Shown: positions 35,560-44,473 of the stretch, piece after piece
Layout: every line of letters starts with the position of its first letter
Numbering within the stretch: the stretch's first letter is position 1
Assembly (NCBI GenBank): GCA_003153575.1
Contig: PLZW01000035.1
Location: 142,175-206,174, forward strand
Source: Acidimicrobiaceae bacterium
Lineage (GTDB): Bacteria > Actinomycetota > Acidimicrobiia > Acidimicrobiales > RAAP-2
DNA: 64,000 nt
Reading direction: 5' to 3'
Notes under the pieces: generated by a model
The model's input: only the letters and a program-made list of their open reading frames with translations
Databases searched by the model: none
Told to the model about the DNA's origin: nothing
Program-made: the position numbers and the translations under genes

Positions 35560-36849
35560 ATGGCCGACATCGCCGACAACCGGCTCCCCGCCCACGGCGT
35601 CGACGCCGACACCGTGCTCGCCCGCCTGGACGCCCTGGCCGGTGACGACCGCGACTGGCGGGGCGGCCGTGTGTTCAGCCTCGTGTACAACGCCGGCGAC
35701 GACGTGCTCGACCTGCTGACCCGGGCCGGCAACCGGTTCTCGGCCGAGAACGCTCTCAACACCATGGCCTTCCCCAGCCTCGGAAGGATGCAGCACGACA
35801 TCGTGACCATCACCGCCGGCCTGCTGGGGGCCGATCGGCGGCCGGCCGGGAGCGGCCGCGTCCGGGGCTACCTCACGTCGGGGGGCACCGAGTCGCTCCT
35901 CCAGGCCACCAAGACCGCCCGCGACCGGGGTCGGGCCGAGCGGGGCGTGACCCGCCCCAACATGGTGCTCGCCACCAGTGGCCACGCCGCCTTCGACAAG
36001 GCGGCCCACTACTTCGACGTCCAGGCCCGCCGCGTGCCGGTGCGACCGGACGGGGCGGCCGACGTGGGGGCCATGGCCGACGCGGTGGACGACGACACCG
36101 TGCTCGTGATCGGCTCGGCACCCTCGTACCCCCAGGGGGTCATCGACCCGATCACCGACCTCGGCGCCCTGGCCGCCGAGCGTGGCATCCTGTGCCACGT
36201 CGACGCCTGCCTCGGGGGGTTCCTCCTGCCGTTCCTCGCCACCCTCGGGCACGTCACGACGTCGTGGGACCTGGCGGTTCCCGGGGTGACGTCGATCAGT
36301 GCCGACCTCCACAAATACGGCTACGCGTCCAAGGGCGTGTCGGTCATCCTCTACGGCGACGCCGCTCTGGCCCGCCTCCAGCCCTTCGTGACGTCGAACT
36401 GGCTGGGCGGCCTCTACGGCTCGCCCTCGATGGCCGGCACCCGGCCCGGCGGACCCATCGCCGCCGGGTGGGCCGTGCTCCACTACCTCGGCGAGGACGG
36501 CTACCTGCGCCTGGCCGCCGACGCCCATCGGGCCGCCGGCAAGCTCCGCTCCACCATCGAGGCGACCCCGGGCATCGCCGTGCGGGGCGCTCCCGACGCC
36601 ACCGTGCTCGCCTTCGGCGACGACGGGACCGGGTCGGTCGACACCTTCAGCCTGGGTGACGCCCTCGTCGAGCGGGGCGGGTGGTTCTTCGACCGCCAGT
36701 CCCCTCCCGACAGCCTGCACGCCACGGTCCACGCCGGGCACGCCGAGGTCATCGACGAACTCTGCTCAGACCTGGCGGACGCCGTCGCCGACGTGTCCGG
36801 CTCGGGCGCCCGGGCCGCCGACCGCGGCACCACCTACGGGACGGTGTGA
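35560..36849 (+). CDS. PLP-dependent decarboxylase/lyase, sphingosine-1-phosphate lyase-like
   Basis: GYLTSGGTESLLQATKTARDRG...CHVDACLGGFLLPF...SISADLHKYGYASKGVSVILY. Confidence 0.8.
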   Translation: MADIADNRLPAHGVDADTVLARLDALAGDDRDWRGGRVFSLVYNAGDDVLDLLTRAGNRFSAENALNTMAFPSLGRMQHDIVTITAGLLGADRRPAGSGRVRGYLTSGGTESLLQATKTARDRGRAERGVTRPNMVLATSGHAAFDKAAHYFDVQARRVPVRPDGAADVGAMADAVDDDTVLVIGSAPSYPQGVIDPITDLGALAAERGILCHVDACLGGFLLPFLATLGHVTTSWDLAVPGVTSISADLHKYGYASKGVSVILYGDAALARLQPFVTSNWLGGLYGSPSMAGTRPGGPIAAGWAVLHYLGEDGYLRLAADAHRAAGKLRSTIEATPGIAVRGAPDATVLAFGDDGTGSVDTFSLGDALVERGGWFFDRQSPPDSLHATVHAGHAEVIDELCSDLADAVADVSGSGARAADRGTTYGTV

Positions 36850-36902
36850 GCCGGGTCCGCCCAGACCCCGTACCCAGGAGTGTGCCCGCCGTCGCCGATC
36901 CA

Positions 36903-36931
36903 TTGCCGGTCCGGTGCGCATCGTCTATACA
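36903..36931 (+). promoter_or_regulatory. Candidate sigma70-type promoter for the MFS gene
   Basis: TTGCCG-N17-TATACA upstream of the GTG start at 37004. Confidence 0.5.
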
Positions 36932-37003
36932 TGCCCAGGCACCGGTCGGCGTCGGAGCGTAAGGGACGAGACGCAGTCGGCGGACTGAGCTGAGGAGATC
37001 TAC

Positions 37004-38599
37004 GTGGACCGTAAGTGGTGGACCCTCATCGCCGTCTGCTTCGGCACCTTCATGTTGCTGCTCGACATCACCGTCGTGAACGTGGCCCTGCCCGACATCC
37101 AGGTCGCCCTCCACTCGTCGTTCGCCGACCTCCAGTGGGTCGTCGACGCCTACGCCCTCACCCTGGCCGCCTTCCTGCTCACCGCCGGTGTCCTCGGCGA
37201 CATGTACGGGCGCCGGGGAGTGTTCGCCATCGGCCTCACCCTGTTCTCGCTGGCCTCGTTGACCTGCGGCCTGTCCACCACGCCGCTGATGCTCAACCTG
37301 TCCCGGGCGGCCCAGGGGGTGGGCGGGGCCATCATGTTCGCCACGTCGCTGGCCCTCATCGCCCAGGCCTTTTCCGGGAGGGAGCGGGGCACGGCCATCG
37401 GCGTGTACGGCGCCGTGGTGGGCGGCGCCGTCGCCATCGGCCCGCTGGTCGGCGGGGCCATCACCAGTGGCATCGGCTGGCGCTGGATCTTCTTCGTGAA
37501 CATCCCCATCGGGGTCATCGCCGTGGTCATCACCCTGACCAAGGTCGACAATGCCAAGTTCTCCACCGGGCGGCGCATCGACTGGCTCGGGTTCGTCACC
37601 TTCTCCGCCTCGCTGTTCCTGCTGGTCTTCGCACTGGTCCAGGGCAACGCCAAGGGGTGGGGCAGCGCGTACATCCTCTCGCTCCTGGTCTCCTCGGCCA
37701 TCCTGATGGCGGTCTTCCTGGTGGGCGAGTGGAAGCAGGGCGACCCGATGCTCGACCTCGGCCTGTTCAAGCGGCCGGCGGTGGTCGGCGTGTCCCTCGG
37801 GTCCTTCACCCTGTCGGCCTCGATCTTCGCCATGTTCCTCTACCTGACCCTGTACTTGCAGGAGGTGCTGGGCTACTCACCTTTCCAGGCCGGCCTCCGC
37901 TTCCTGCCGCTGACGATCCTCGCCTTCATCGTCGCACCCGTCGCCGGCAAGCTCACCGTGCGGATCCAGTCGCGGTACATGCTGGGACTGGGCCTGGCCC
38001 TGGTGGCGATCGGCTGTCAGCTCATGACCCACACCGAGGCCACCTCGTCGTGGCTGGTCCTGCTGCCCGGCTTCCTCGTCTGCGGCGTGGGGATCGGCAT
38101 CACCAACCCGGTGCTGGCCTCCGTGTCGGTGTCCGTCGTCCCCCCAGAGCGCAGCGGCATGTCGACCGGCTCGGCCAGCACGTTCCGCCAGGTGGGCATC
38201 GCCACCGGGATCGCCGGGCTCGGCGCCATCTTCGTCCACCAGATCGGGCCGGCCGTCGTCACCTCGCTCCAGACGACGGCCTCCGGCCAGGGCGTCCTGG
38301 CCCATGCCGGCTCGCGTCTGGGTGGCGCGCTGGCCTCCGGCAGCGTCCGCCAGGCGACGGCGTCCATCCCCTCGGCCGCGGCCAGGGACGCTCTGCTGTC
38401 GGCCTACCGCACCGGATTCGCCCAGACCCTCAACCACCTCATGGCCATCGCCGCCGTGACCGCCATGGTGGGGGCGATCGGCTGCCTCCTCCTCGTCCAC
38501 CAACGTGACTTCGTCCTGAGCATCGCCGAGAGCGGGCGGGCCGCGCAGCCCGAGGCCGACGACGGACCGACGGAGGTCGCCGCGGCCCAGGCCGGATGA
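37004..38599 (+). CDS. MFS transporter, DHA2 (EmrB/QacA) family
   Basis: TFMLLLDITVVNVALPDIQVALHSSFADLQWVVDAYALTLAAFLLTAGVLGDMYGRRGVF... Confidence 0.94.
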   Translation: MDRKWWTLIAVCFGTFMLLLDITVVNVALPDIQVALHSSFADLQWVVDAYALTLAAFLLTAGVLGDMYGRRGVFAIGLTLFSLASLTCGLSTTPLMLNLSRAAQGVGGAIMFATSLALIAQAFSGRERGTAIGVYGAVVGGAVAIGPLVGGAITSGIGWRWIFFVNIPIGVIAVVITLTKVDNAKFSTGRRIDWLGFVTFSASLFLLVFALVQGNAKGWGSAYILSLLVSSAILMAVFLVGEWKQGDPMLDLGLFKRPAVVGVSLGSFTLSASIFAMFLYLTLYLQEVLGYSPFQAGLRFLPLTILAFIVAPVAGKLTVRIQSRYMLGLGLALVAIGCQLMTHTEATSSWLVLLPGFLVCGVGIGITNPVLASVSVSVVPPERSGMSTGSASTFRQVGIATGIAGLGAIFVHQIGPAVVTSLQTTASGQGVLAHAGSRLGGALASGSVRQATASIPSAAARDALLSAYRTGFAQTLNHLMAIAAVTAMVGAIGCLLLVHQRDFVLSIAESGRAAQPEADDGPTEVAAAQAG

Positions 38600-38600
38600 C

Positions 38601-38633
38601 CGACAGGGGACGATGATCGACAGGGGACGATGA
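38601..38633 (+). repeat. Tandem duplication of a 17-bp translation-initiation unit
   Basis: CGACAGGGGACGATGA-t-CGACAGGGGACGATGA; creates the mini-ORF ATG ATC GAC AGG GGA CGA TGA (38613-38633) overlapping the next ATG. Confidence 0.85.
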
Positions 38634-38866
38634 GCGGCAACGAGCCGCTGGCCGACCGCGGTCCGGACGAGCCCCATCCGTCCCGCCTCGCTCCCGACCA
38701 ACCCCGGCGGGCCGAGATCCTCGCCGCCCACCGGGCAGCCATCGAGGCGGGCGAACCCACCTACGCCGATCCGGCCACCGGCTACTTCGTCATGACGTCG
38801 GCCTACCTGGCCGGCCGGGGGACGTGCTGCCACCAGGAGTGCCGGCACTGCCCGTATGTCGTGTGA
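38630..38866 (+). CDS. Small Cys-rich protein, DUF5522-like
   Basis: ADPATGYFVMTSAYLAGRGTCCHQECRHCPYVV. Confidence 0.75.
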   Translation: MSGNEPLADRGPDEPHPSRLAPDQPRRAEILAAHRAAIEAGEPTYADPATGYFVMTSAYLAGRGTCCHQECRHCPYVV

Positions 38867-38872
38867 GCCCCG

Positions 38873-40390
38873 TCAGGCGTCGCCACCCGACCCTGGTCCA
38901 TCGGGCTCGAGCACCGTCCGGTCGCCCGCCCGCAGTCCGGCGATGATCCGCCGGTAGGCGCCCGCCGAGTCGCGGCCCATGGCGTCGGTCTCCATCCACG
39001 TGCCGCCGCGGCCGCCGCGGTCGCGGTCCACCCCGTGCAGACCGAAGCGCGGTTCGTAGGAACCCCACTCGTAGTTGTCGACCAGTGACCAGTGCCAGTA
39101 ACCCTCTACGGGCACGCCCCCGTCGATGGCGTCGACCACGGCGGCCACGTTGGCCCTCAGGTACCGGGGCCGGTCCCACCCGTCGAGCCGCCCGTACGAC
39201 CGGCCGCGGCGCAGCCGGTGGCACATCCCGTTCTCCACCACCCACAAGGGCAGGCCGGGAGCCAGCGCGTGCTGCACGCCGAGCCACCGGGTCAGTCCGG
39301 CGGGGTCGGGCGGGTCGTCCCACAGCTCGCGCACCGGGAGCAGGCTGCGGCCCCCGGCCGTGCGGTGGCCGGGCAGGCGGAAGTGCCGGGCGGCCATCGG
39401 GTCGTAGTAGTCCACTCCGAGCACGTCGAGGGTGCGGTCGTGCGGACTGGCCTCCAACGCGTCGAGGGCCCGCCGGGGGGCCCACGACCCCTGCCCGCTC
39501 GCCCCGTAGGAGGCGAGGCGGGCCCCGGCCCTGCGTAGCAGCTGCTCGCCGATCCCGGGAGTGGGCAACAGCGCGTAGTGGCCCCGGCGACGCTCGGCGA
39601 TCCACCCGTCGAGGTCGCGGCGCCCGATGCCGTGGCTGCGAGCCAGCAGCAGGTCGATCAGCATCCGGTCGTAGTCGTAGACCGACAGGCAGAAGTTGTT
39701 GGTCGTGACCACGGCGTCGGGGCGCGCGGCGTGGATCATGTCGTAGCCCAACACGTGGGCCGCCACCAGGTTGTCGAGAGCCACGGCGGCGTCGCCGAAG
39801 GCGGCCGTCCGCCCCGGTGGGAAATCACCGGTCACATAGGTCTGGACCGCGAAGATGTTGAGCTCGTTGAGCGTCACCCAGTGGCGCACGAACGGGGCCA
39901 GGGCCGGGACCACCGTCCCCGCCCACTGAGCGAAGCGGGCCGGGGCGTCGGGCCGGAGCCACAGGTCCTCCCCCAGCCAGGCCGGGTGGGTGAAGTGGTG
40001 GAGCGTCACCAGGGGTGCCATGTCCCGCTCCACGCACCCCGCCACGATCGACACGTACCGGGCGAGGGCCGCCTCGTCGACCCGGTGGGCGTCGGGCATC
40101 ACCCTGGCCCACTCCACTCCGAGGCGGAAGCTGTCACATCCGAGGGCGGCCGCCCGGTCGAGGGCCTCCTCGGGCCGGTCCCAGAAGCCCACCGCATTCC
40201 CCGAGGGCTCCACCCGGCCGACCTGCTCCCACGCCAGCCAGTTGTTGGCCGGCTCGCCCGGGCCGTTGAAACCGCCCTCGACCTGGAACCCGGCGGTGGC
40301 CACCCCGAACTGGAACCCCTCCGGCAGCAGGCGGCGGCCGGCGTCCGGCGCTCGCGGTCCCGTACCGGATGTCTTCCTGGTTGGCGACAC
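38873..40390 (-). CDS. Glycoside hydrolase family 1 (beta-glucosidase-like)
   Basis: GFQFGVATAGFQVEGG...FRLGVEWARVMP...HHFTHPAWLG...HWVTLNELNIFA...WVVENGMCH...GYWHWSLVDNYEWGSYEPRFGL. Confidence 0.92.
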   Translation of the reverse strand: MSPTRKTSGTGPRAPDAGRRLLPEGFQFGVATAGFQVEGGFNGPGEPANNWLAWEQVGRVEPSGNAVGFWDRPEEALDRAAALGCDSFRLGVEWARVMPDAHRVDEAALARYVSIVAGCVERDMAPLVTLHHFTHPAWLGEDLWLRPDAPARFAQWAGTVVPALAPFVRHWVTLNELNIFAVQTYVTGDFPPGRTAAFGDAAVALDNLVAAHVLGYDMIHAARPDAVVTTNNFCLSVYDYDRMLIDLLLARSHGIGRRDLDGWIAERRRGHYALLPTPGIGEQLLRRAGARLASYGASGQGSWAPRRALDALEASPHDRTLDVLGVDYYDPMAARHFRLPGHRTAGGRSLLPVRELWDDPPDPAGLTRWLGVQHALAPGLPLWVVENGMCHRLRRGRSYGRLDGWDRPRYLRANVAAVVDAIDGGVPVEGYWHWSLVDNYEWGSYEPRFGLHGVDRDRGGRGGTWMETDAMGRDSAGAYRRIIAGLRAGDRTVLEPDGPGSGGDA

Positions 40391-40511
40391 GGTCGCGCCC
40401 TCTCCTCGCAGGCGGGCCCCGACCGACGGGGTCGCCACAGGGAGGCGATGGTAGCTTGCCGCCCCGTGGGGACCCCGCCCCCGCGGACCCCGAGCATCAG
40501 GACATCCCACC

Positions 40512-42047
40512 ATGCCGCCAGCCATCCTCGATCCCGAGCGCCTACCGGTCGTCATCGCCTCCGGACAGGCCATCGAGCGCGACTCGCTGGTGACGCCGGT
40601 CGAGCTGATGGCCCGGGCGTGCGAGTCGGCCCTGGCCGACGCGCCGGGCCTGCGGGACCGCATCGACCGCCTCAGCGTGGTCGACGTGATGACCAAGACG
40701 GGTCCGGCGCCGGCCACCGAGATCGCCGCCCAGCTGAGCCTCGGGGCCGACGTGGTCAACGAGGTCACCACCGTCGGGGGCAACACCCCCCAGTGGCTGG
40801 TCAGCAGGGCGGCCTCCGAGATCGCCGCCGGAACGCTGTCGGTCACCCTCATCGCCGGGTCGGAGGCCATCCGGTCGTCGCGGGCCCGGCGCGCCCAGGG
40901 GCTCCCACGCCACGAGGGCGCCACCGACCTGGCCCCCGACGCTGTGGTCGGCGACGACCACCCCGGCTTCGGGCCGGCCGAGCTGGCCGTCGCCCTGCTG
41001 GCCCCCGTGCACGTCTATCCGCTGTTCGAGAACGTGTTGGCGTCCCGGGCCGGTCGCGACGGACCCGCCCAACGGATCGCACTCGGCGAACTCATGACAC
41101 CGTTCACAAAGGTGGCCGCCGCCCACCCCTACGCCTGGTTTCGCCAGGAGCGCTCAGCCGCCGAGATCGCCACCCCCTCGGCCGACAACCGCATCGTCTG
41201 CGAGCCGTACACCAAGCGGATGACGGCGTTCCTCGGCTCCGACCAGGCGGCCGCCGTCCTCGTCTGCTCGCTGGCCGCGGCCCGGCGGGCCGGCATCGCC
41301 GACCGGGCCGTGTTCGTGTGGTCCGGAGCGGAGGCGGTGGACGTCCGGTTCGTCACGGCCCGGACCGACCCCGGGCGCTCCCCGGCCATCCGGGCGGCGG
41401 GCGAGGCGCTGTTCGCCGCGGCATCGACCGCGGCCAAGCGCACCGTGGGTGTCGACGACCTGGAACGGATGGACATCTACTCCTGCTTCCCCTCGGCGGT
41501 GCAGATGGCCGCCGAGGCGCTGGGCCTCGCCACCGACGACACCCGGGGACTGACCGTCACCGGTGGACTCCCCTACTTCGGCGGACCCGGCAACAACTAC
41601 ACGACCCACGGCATCGCCACGCTCACCGACTGTCTGCGCGACGGCACGGGTACGGGCACCCGACTGGGCATGGCCACCGGCCTCGGCTGGTTCGTCACCA
41701 AGCACGCACTCGGCCTCTACGCCTCGACCCCGCCCCCGGGCGGCTTCCAGCGGGGGGACACCACCACCGCCCAGGCCGCCATCGACGGCACGGCCGCCGA
41801 CGTCGCCGAGGGGCTCGACGCACCGGAGACGGCCACCGTGGTGGCGGCCACCGTGTGGCGGGACAACGACGGCACGGCCGCCGGTGCGCCGGTCGTCGCC
41901 CGCCTGGCCGACGGGCGGCAGATGGCGGTCTCGCCGGCCGACGCAGACGTCGTGGCGGCCATGGGCGACACCGACATGCCCGGTCTGATCGGTGGCGCCG
42001 TGGTCGTCCAGGCCGGCGAGCCGCGCTACCGTCTGGCGGAGCGCTGA
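40512..42047 (+). CDS. Thiolase-like / acetyl-CoA acetyltransferase family protein
   Basis: SLGADVVNEVTTVGGNTPQWLVSRAASEIAAGTLSVTLIAGSEA...DIYSCFPSAVQMAAEALGL...GGLPYFGGPGNNYTTHGIATL. Confidence 0.82.
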   Translation: MPPAILDPERLPVVIASGQAIERDSLVTPVELMARACESALADAPGLRDRIDRLSVVDVMTKTGPAPATEIAAQLSLGADVVNEVTTVGGNTPQWLVSRAASEIAAGTLSVTLIAGSEAIRSSRARRAQGLPRHEGATDLAPDAVVGDDHPGFGPAELAVALLAPVHVYPLFENVLASRAGRDGPAQRIALGELMTPFTKVAAAHPYAWFRQERSAAEIATPSADNRIVCEPYTKRMTAFLGSDQAAAVLVCSLAAARRAGIADRAVFVWSGAEAVDVRFVTARTDPGRSPAIRAAGEALFAAASTAAKRTVGVDDLERMDIYSCFPSAVQMAAEALGLATDDTRGLTVTGGLPYFGGPGNNYTTHGIATLTDCLRDGTGTGTRLGMATGLGWFVTKHALGLYASTPPPGGFQRGDTTTAQAAIDGTAADVAEGLDAPETATVVAATVWRDNDGTAAGAPVVARLADGRQMAVSPADADVVAAMGDTDMPGLIGGAVVVQAGEPRYRLAER

Positions 42048-42081
42048 ACCGCTTCCGCAGACCCGCACCAGGGAGACCACC

Positions 42082-42855
42082 ATGTCCGACGTACTGCTCC
42101 GCGAACGCCAGGATTCCATCGAGATCCTCACCATCAACCGGCCGGAGGCCCGCAACGCCGTCAACGGCGCCGTCTCCAAGGCCTTCGCCGCCGCCTTCGA
42201 CGACCTCGAGAACGACGACGGCTGCAACGTGGTCATCGTCACCGGCGCCGGCGACAAGGCATTCTGCGCCGGGATGGACCTGAAGGCGTTCGCCGCCGGC
42301 GAGGCGGGCGACATCATGGGCGCCCGCGGCGGGTTCGGGGGCATCGCCCAGCGCGACTTCCCCAAGCCGATGATCGCCGCCCTCAACGGCTCGGCCCTGG
42401 CCGGCGGGTGCGAGATCATGCTGTCGTGCGACCTGGTGGTGGCCGTCGAAGGGGCGATGATCGGCATTCCCGAGGTCAAGCGGGGCCTGCTGGCCGGTGC
42501 CGGCGGCCTCTTCCGGCTCCCCAAGCGGATCCCCCGGGCCATCGCCCTCGAGCTCGCCCTGACCGGCGATCCCATCGACGCCCAGCGGGCCCTGGCCATC
42601 GGGCTCATCAACCGGGTCGTGCCCCCCGCCGAGCTGATGACGGCGGCCCTGGCCCTGGCCGGGACCATCGCCGAGAACGCACCGCTGGCCGTCCGTGGTT
42701 CCAAGAAGGTCATGCTGGAGGCTGGCGAAGTGCCCGACGCCGAAGGGTGGGCGATCAGCAACGCCGCCCTGCCGCCCGTCTTCAGCTCGTCCGACGCCAT
42801 GGAGGGCGCCGTCGCCTTCGCCGAGAAGCGCAAGCCGGTCTGGACGGGCAAGTAG
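42082..42855 (+). CDS. Enoyl-CoA hydratase (crotonase family)
   Basis: MSDVLLRERQDSIEILTINRPEARNAVNGAVSKAF...FCAGMDLKAFAAGEAG...GSALAGGCEIMLSCDLVVA. Confidence 0.9.
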   Translation: MSDVLLRERQDSIEILTINRPEARNAVNGAVSKAFAAAFDDLENDDGCNVVIVTGAGDKAFCAGMDLKAFAAGEAGDIMGARGGFGGIAQRDFPKPMIAALNGSALAGGCEIMLSCDLVVAVEGAMIGIPEVKRGLLAGAGGLFRLPKRIPRAIALELALTGDPIDAQRALAIGLINRVVPPAELMTAALALAGTIAENAPLAVRGSKKVMLEAGEVPDAEGWAISNAALPPVFSSSDAMEGAVAFAEKRKPVWTGK

Positions 42856-42864
42856 CCGACGCCG

Positions 42865-43305
42865 ATGCCCGCAGCCATAGTCATGGTCGCCACCGCCCCG
42901 ACCCTGGCACCGGGGCTGGATGGCTTCCGGCTGATCCTGCACGTGCTGGCCGCCACTGTCTGGGTGGGCGGGCAGTTCACGGTGGCCGGGCTGCTACCGA
43001 CCATCCGCACCCTCGGCGACGACGCGCCGAAGAAGGTGGCGCGGGCCTTCGGGCGCCTGCTGTGGCCGGCCTACGGTGTCCTCCTTCTGACCGGCTTCTG
43101 GAACATCAGCGCCGTCGACGCCAAACACGCCTCGTCCGCCTGGAACGCCGTGCTCGGGATCGAGATCGCCGTCGTGCTGATCGCCGGGGTGGCCGTCTTC
43201 CTCCACCAGCGGTCCACCTCCAAGGTGGGCCTGGCCGTCTGGGGCGCCATCGGCGCCCTGGCGTCTGTGGCCGCCCTGTGCCTGGGCGTCTTCCTGGCCG
43301 GCTGA
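42865..43305 (+). CDS. Integral membrane protein, CopD-like
   Basis: LILHVLAATVWVGGQFTVAGLLPTIRTLGDDAPKKVARAFGRLLWPAYGVLLLTGFWNI. Confidence 0.6.
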   Translation: MPAAIVMVATAPTLAPGLDGFRLILHVLAATVWVGGQFTVAGLLPTIRTLGDDAPKKVARAFGRLLWPAYGVLLLTGFWNISAVDAKHASSAWNAVLGIEIAVVLIAGVAVFLHQRSTSKVGLAVWGAIGALASVAALCLGVFLAG

Positions 43306-43327
43306 CGGCAACGCCGGGAGCCCGTCA
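43303..43327 (+). terminator. Hairpin with stop codon in left arm
   Basis: TGACGG-N13-CCGTCA; TGA is the stop of the preceding gene. Confidence 0.4.
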
Positions 43328-43400
43328 TCTGATGGACCGGTCGGCAACGAACCCTGGGCACGTCTAACCTGGTAGTAGCACTCGACAAGGGAGCATCGTC

Positions 43401-43709
43401 ATGCCATTCAGCCCGCCAGCAGAGTTCGCCAGCGTCGACAACATCCTGATCCTGGTCGTAGTCGTCCTCCTCGTCTTCGGGTCCACGCAGATTCCCAAGC
43501 TGGCCCGCTCGCTGGGCTCCGCCCAAAAGGAGTTCAAGAAGGGCCTCGACGAGGGTGCATCCGAGGACCCGAAGCCCGCCACCGCCGAGGTAGCGGCCCC
43601 CGCCGTCGCTCCCGCGGTCGCACAGGCGCCGGCTCCGGCGCCGGCCCCCGCCCCTCCTGTCGCGCAGGCTCCTCCTGCCGCAGACGGGACCCCGGGCGCT
43701 CCCTCCTGA
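43401..43709 (+). CDS. tatA: Sec-independent protein translocase TatA
   Basis: NILILVVVVLLVFGSTQIPKLARSLGSAQKEFKKGLDEGA, Ala/Pro-rich tail. Confidence 0.88.
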   Translation: MPFSPPAEFASVDNILILVVVVLLVFGSTQIPKLARSLGSAQKEFKKGLDEGASEDPKPATAEVAAPAVAPAVAQAPAPAPAPAPPVAQAPPAADGTPGAPS

Positions 43710-43722
43710 ACAGACTTCACCG

Positions 43723-44412
43723 ATGACGACGGCGGCTGGAGATCCACCAGCTCCGTCGGACTCCGCTCCGAGGTGGCGATCTGGACGATGGATTCCCTTC
43801 TGGGTACTGCAAGCGTCGGAACTGGCCCTGGCCGTCGTCCTGGCCGACCTCTCCATCCACGTGCCCCACGGTCAGGCGCTGATCGTCGCCGCGGCGACCC
43901 TGTTCGTACTGGCCCTGACGGCCGACGGGCCCCTCGGAATCCTGCGGGTCGTCGGCAAGCGCACGCATGTGCAGCTGGCGGTGGCGGTGGCGATCGTCTT
44001 CGGGGTCGCCGTGTGGCTGCCTGCCCTGCATGCGGACAGCGAGGAGAAGGTCGTCGTCATGGTGGTCTCGATCGGACTCATCCGGTTGGCCACCCTCACG
44101 CGGACCAGTGGCATGACCGGTAGGGGGCGGCGGCGCAAGGGCGCAGGCAACGGCGAGGTAATCGACGCCACAGCCACAGCCACCGCCACCCCGGTGTCGC
44201 CGCCACCGGAGCACCGCGAAGGGGAGTCCGAGGCCGAAACGGCGTTCCGCAAGGCGGGCCGGACCACCGGGGCGGCGGCGGCTGCCGGCAAGCGGGCCGT
44301 CGACGAACACCGTCCCCAGGTGGAGGACCAGGTGAAGCGGACACTCCGGGGTGCGGGCCGCTTGGCCGGCCGCTTCGCCGGGCCCAAGTCACCCCCCGAC
44401 CCACCGGCCTGA
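43723..44412 (+). CDS. Hypothetical membrane protein
   Basis: Several hydrophobic segments (WIPFWVLQASELALAVVLADLSIHV; ALIVAAATLFVLALTADGPLG; VAVAIVFGVAVWLPAL). Confidence 0.55.
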   Translation: MTTAAGDPPAPSDSAPRWRSGRWIPFWVLQASELALAVVLADLSIHVPHGQALIVAAATLFVLALTADGPLGILRVVGKRTHVQLAVAVAIVFGVAVWLPALHADSEEKVVVMVVSIGLIRLATLTRTSGMTGRGRRRKGAGNGEVIDATATATATPVSPPPEHREGESEAETAFRKAGRTTGAAAAAGKRAVDEHRPQVEDQVKRTLRGAGRLAGRFAGPKSPPDPPA

Positions 44413-44473
44413 CCGGGTCGGAACGTCCACCTATTCCCACCCAACGCAATCATTCGCTGAGGAGCCGAGCAGC

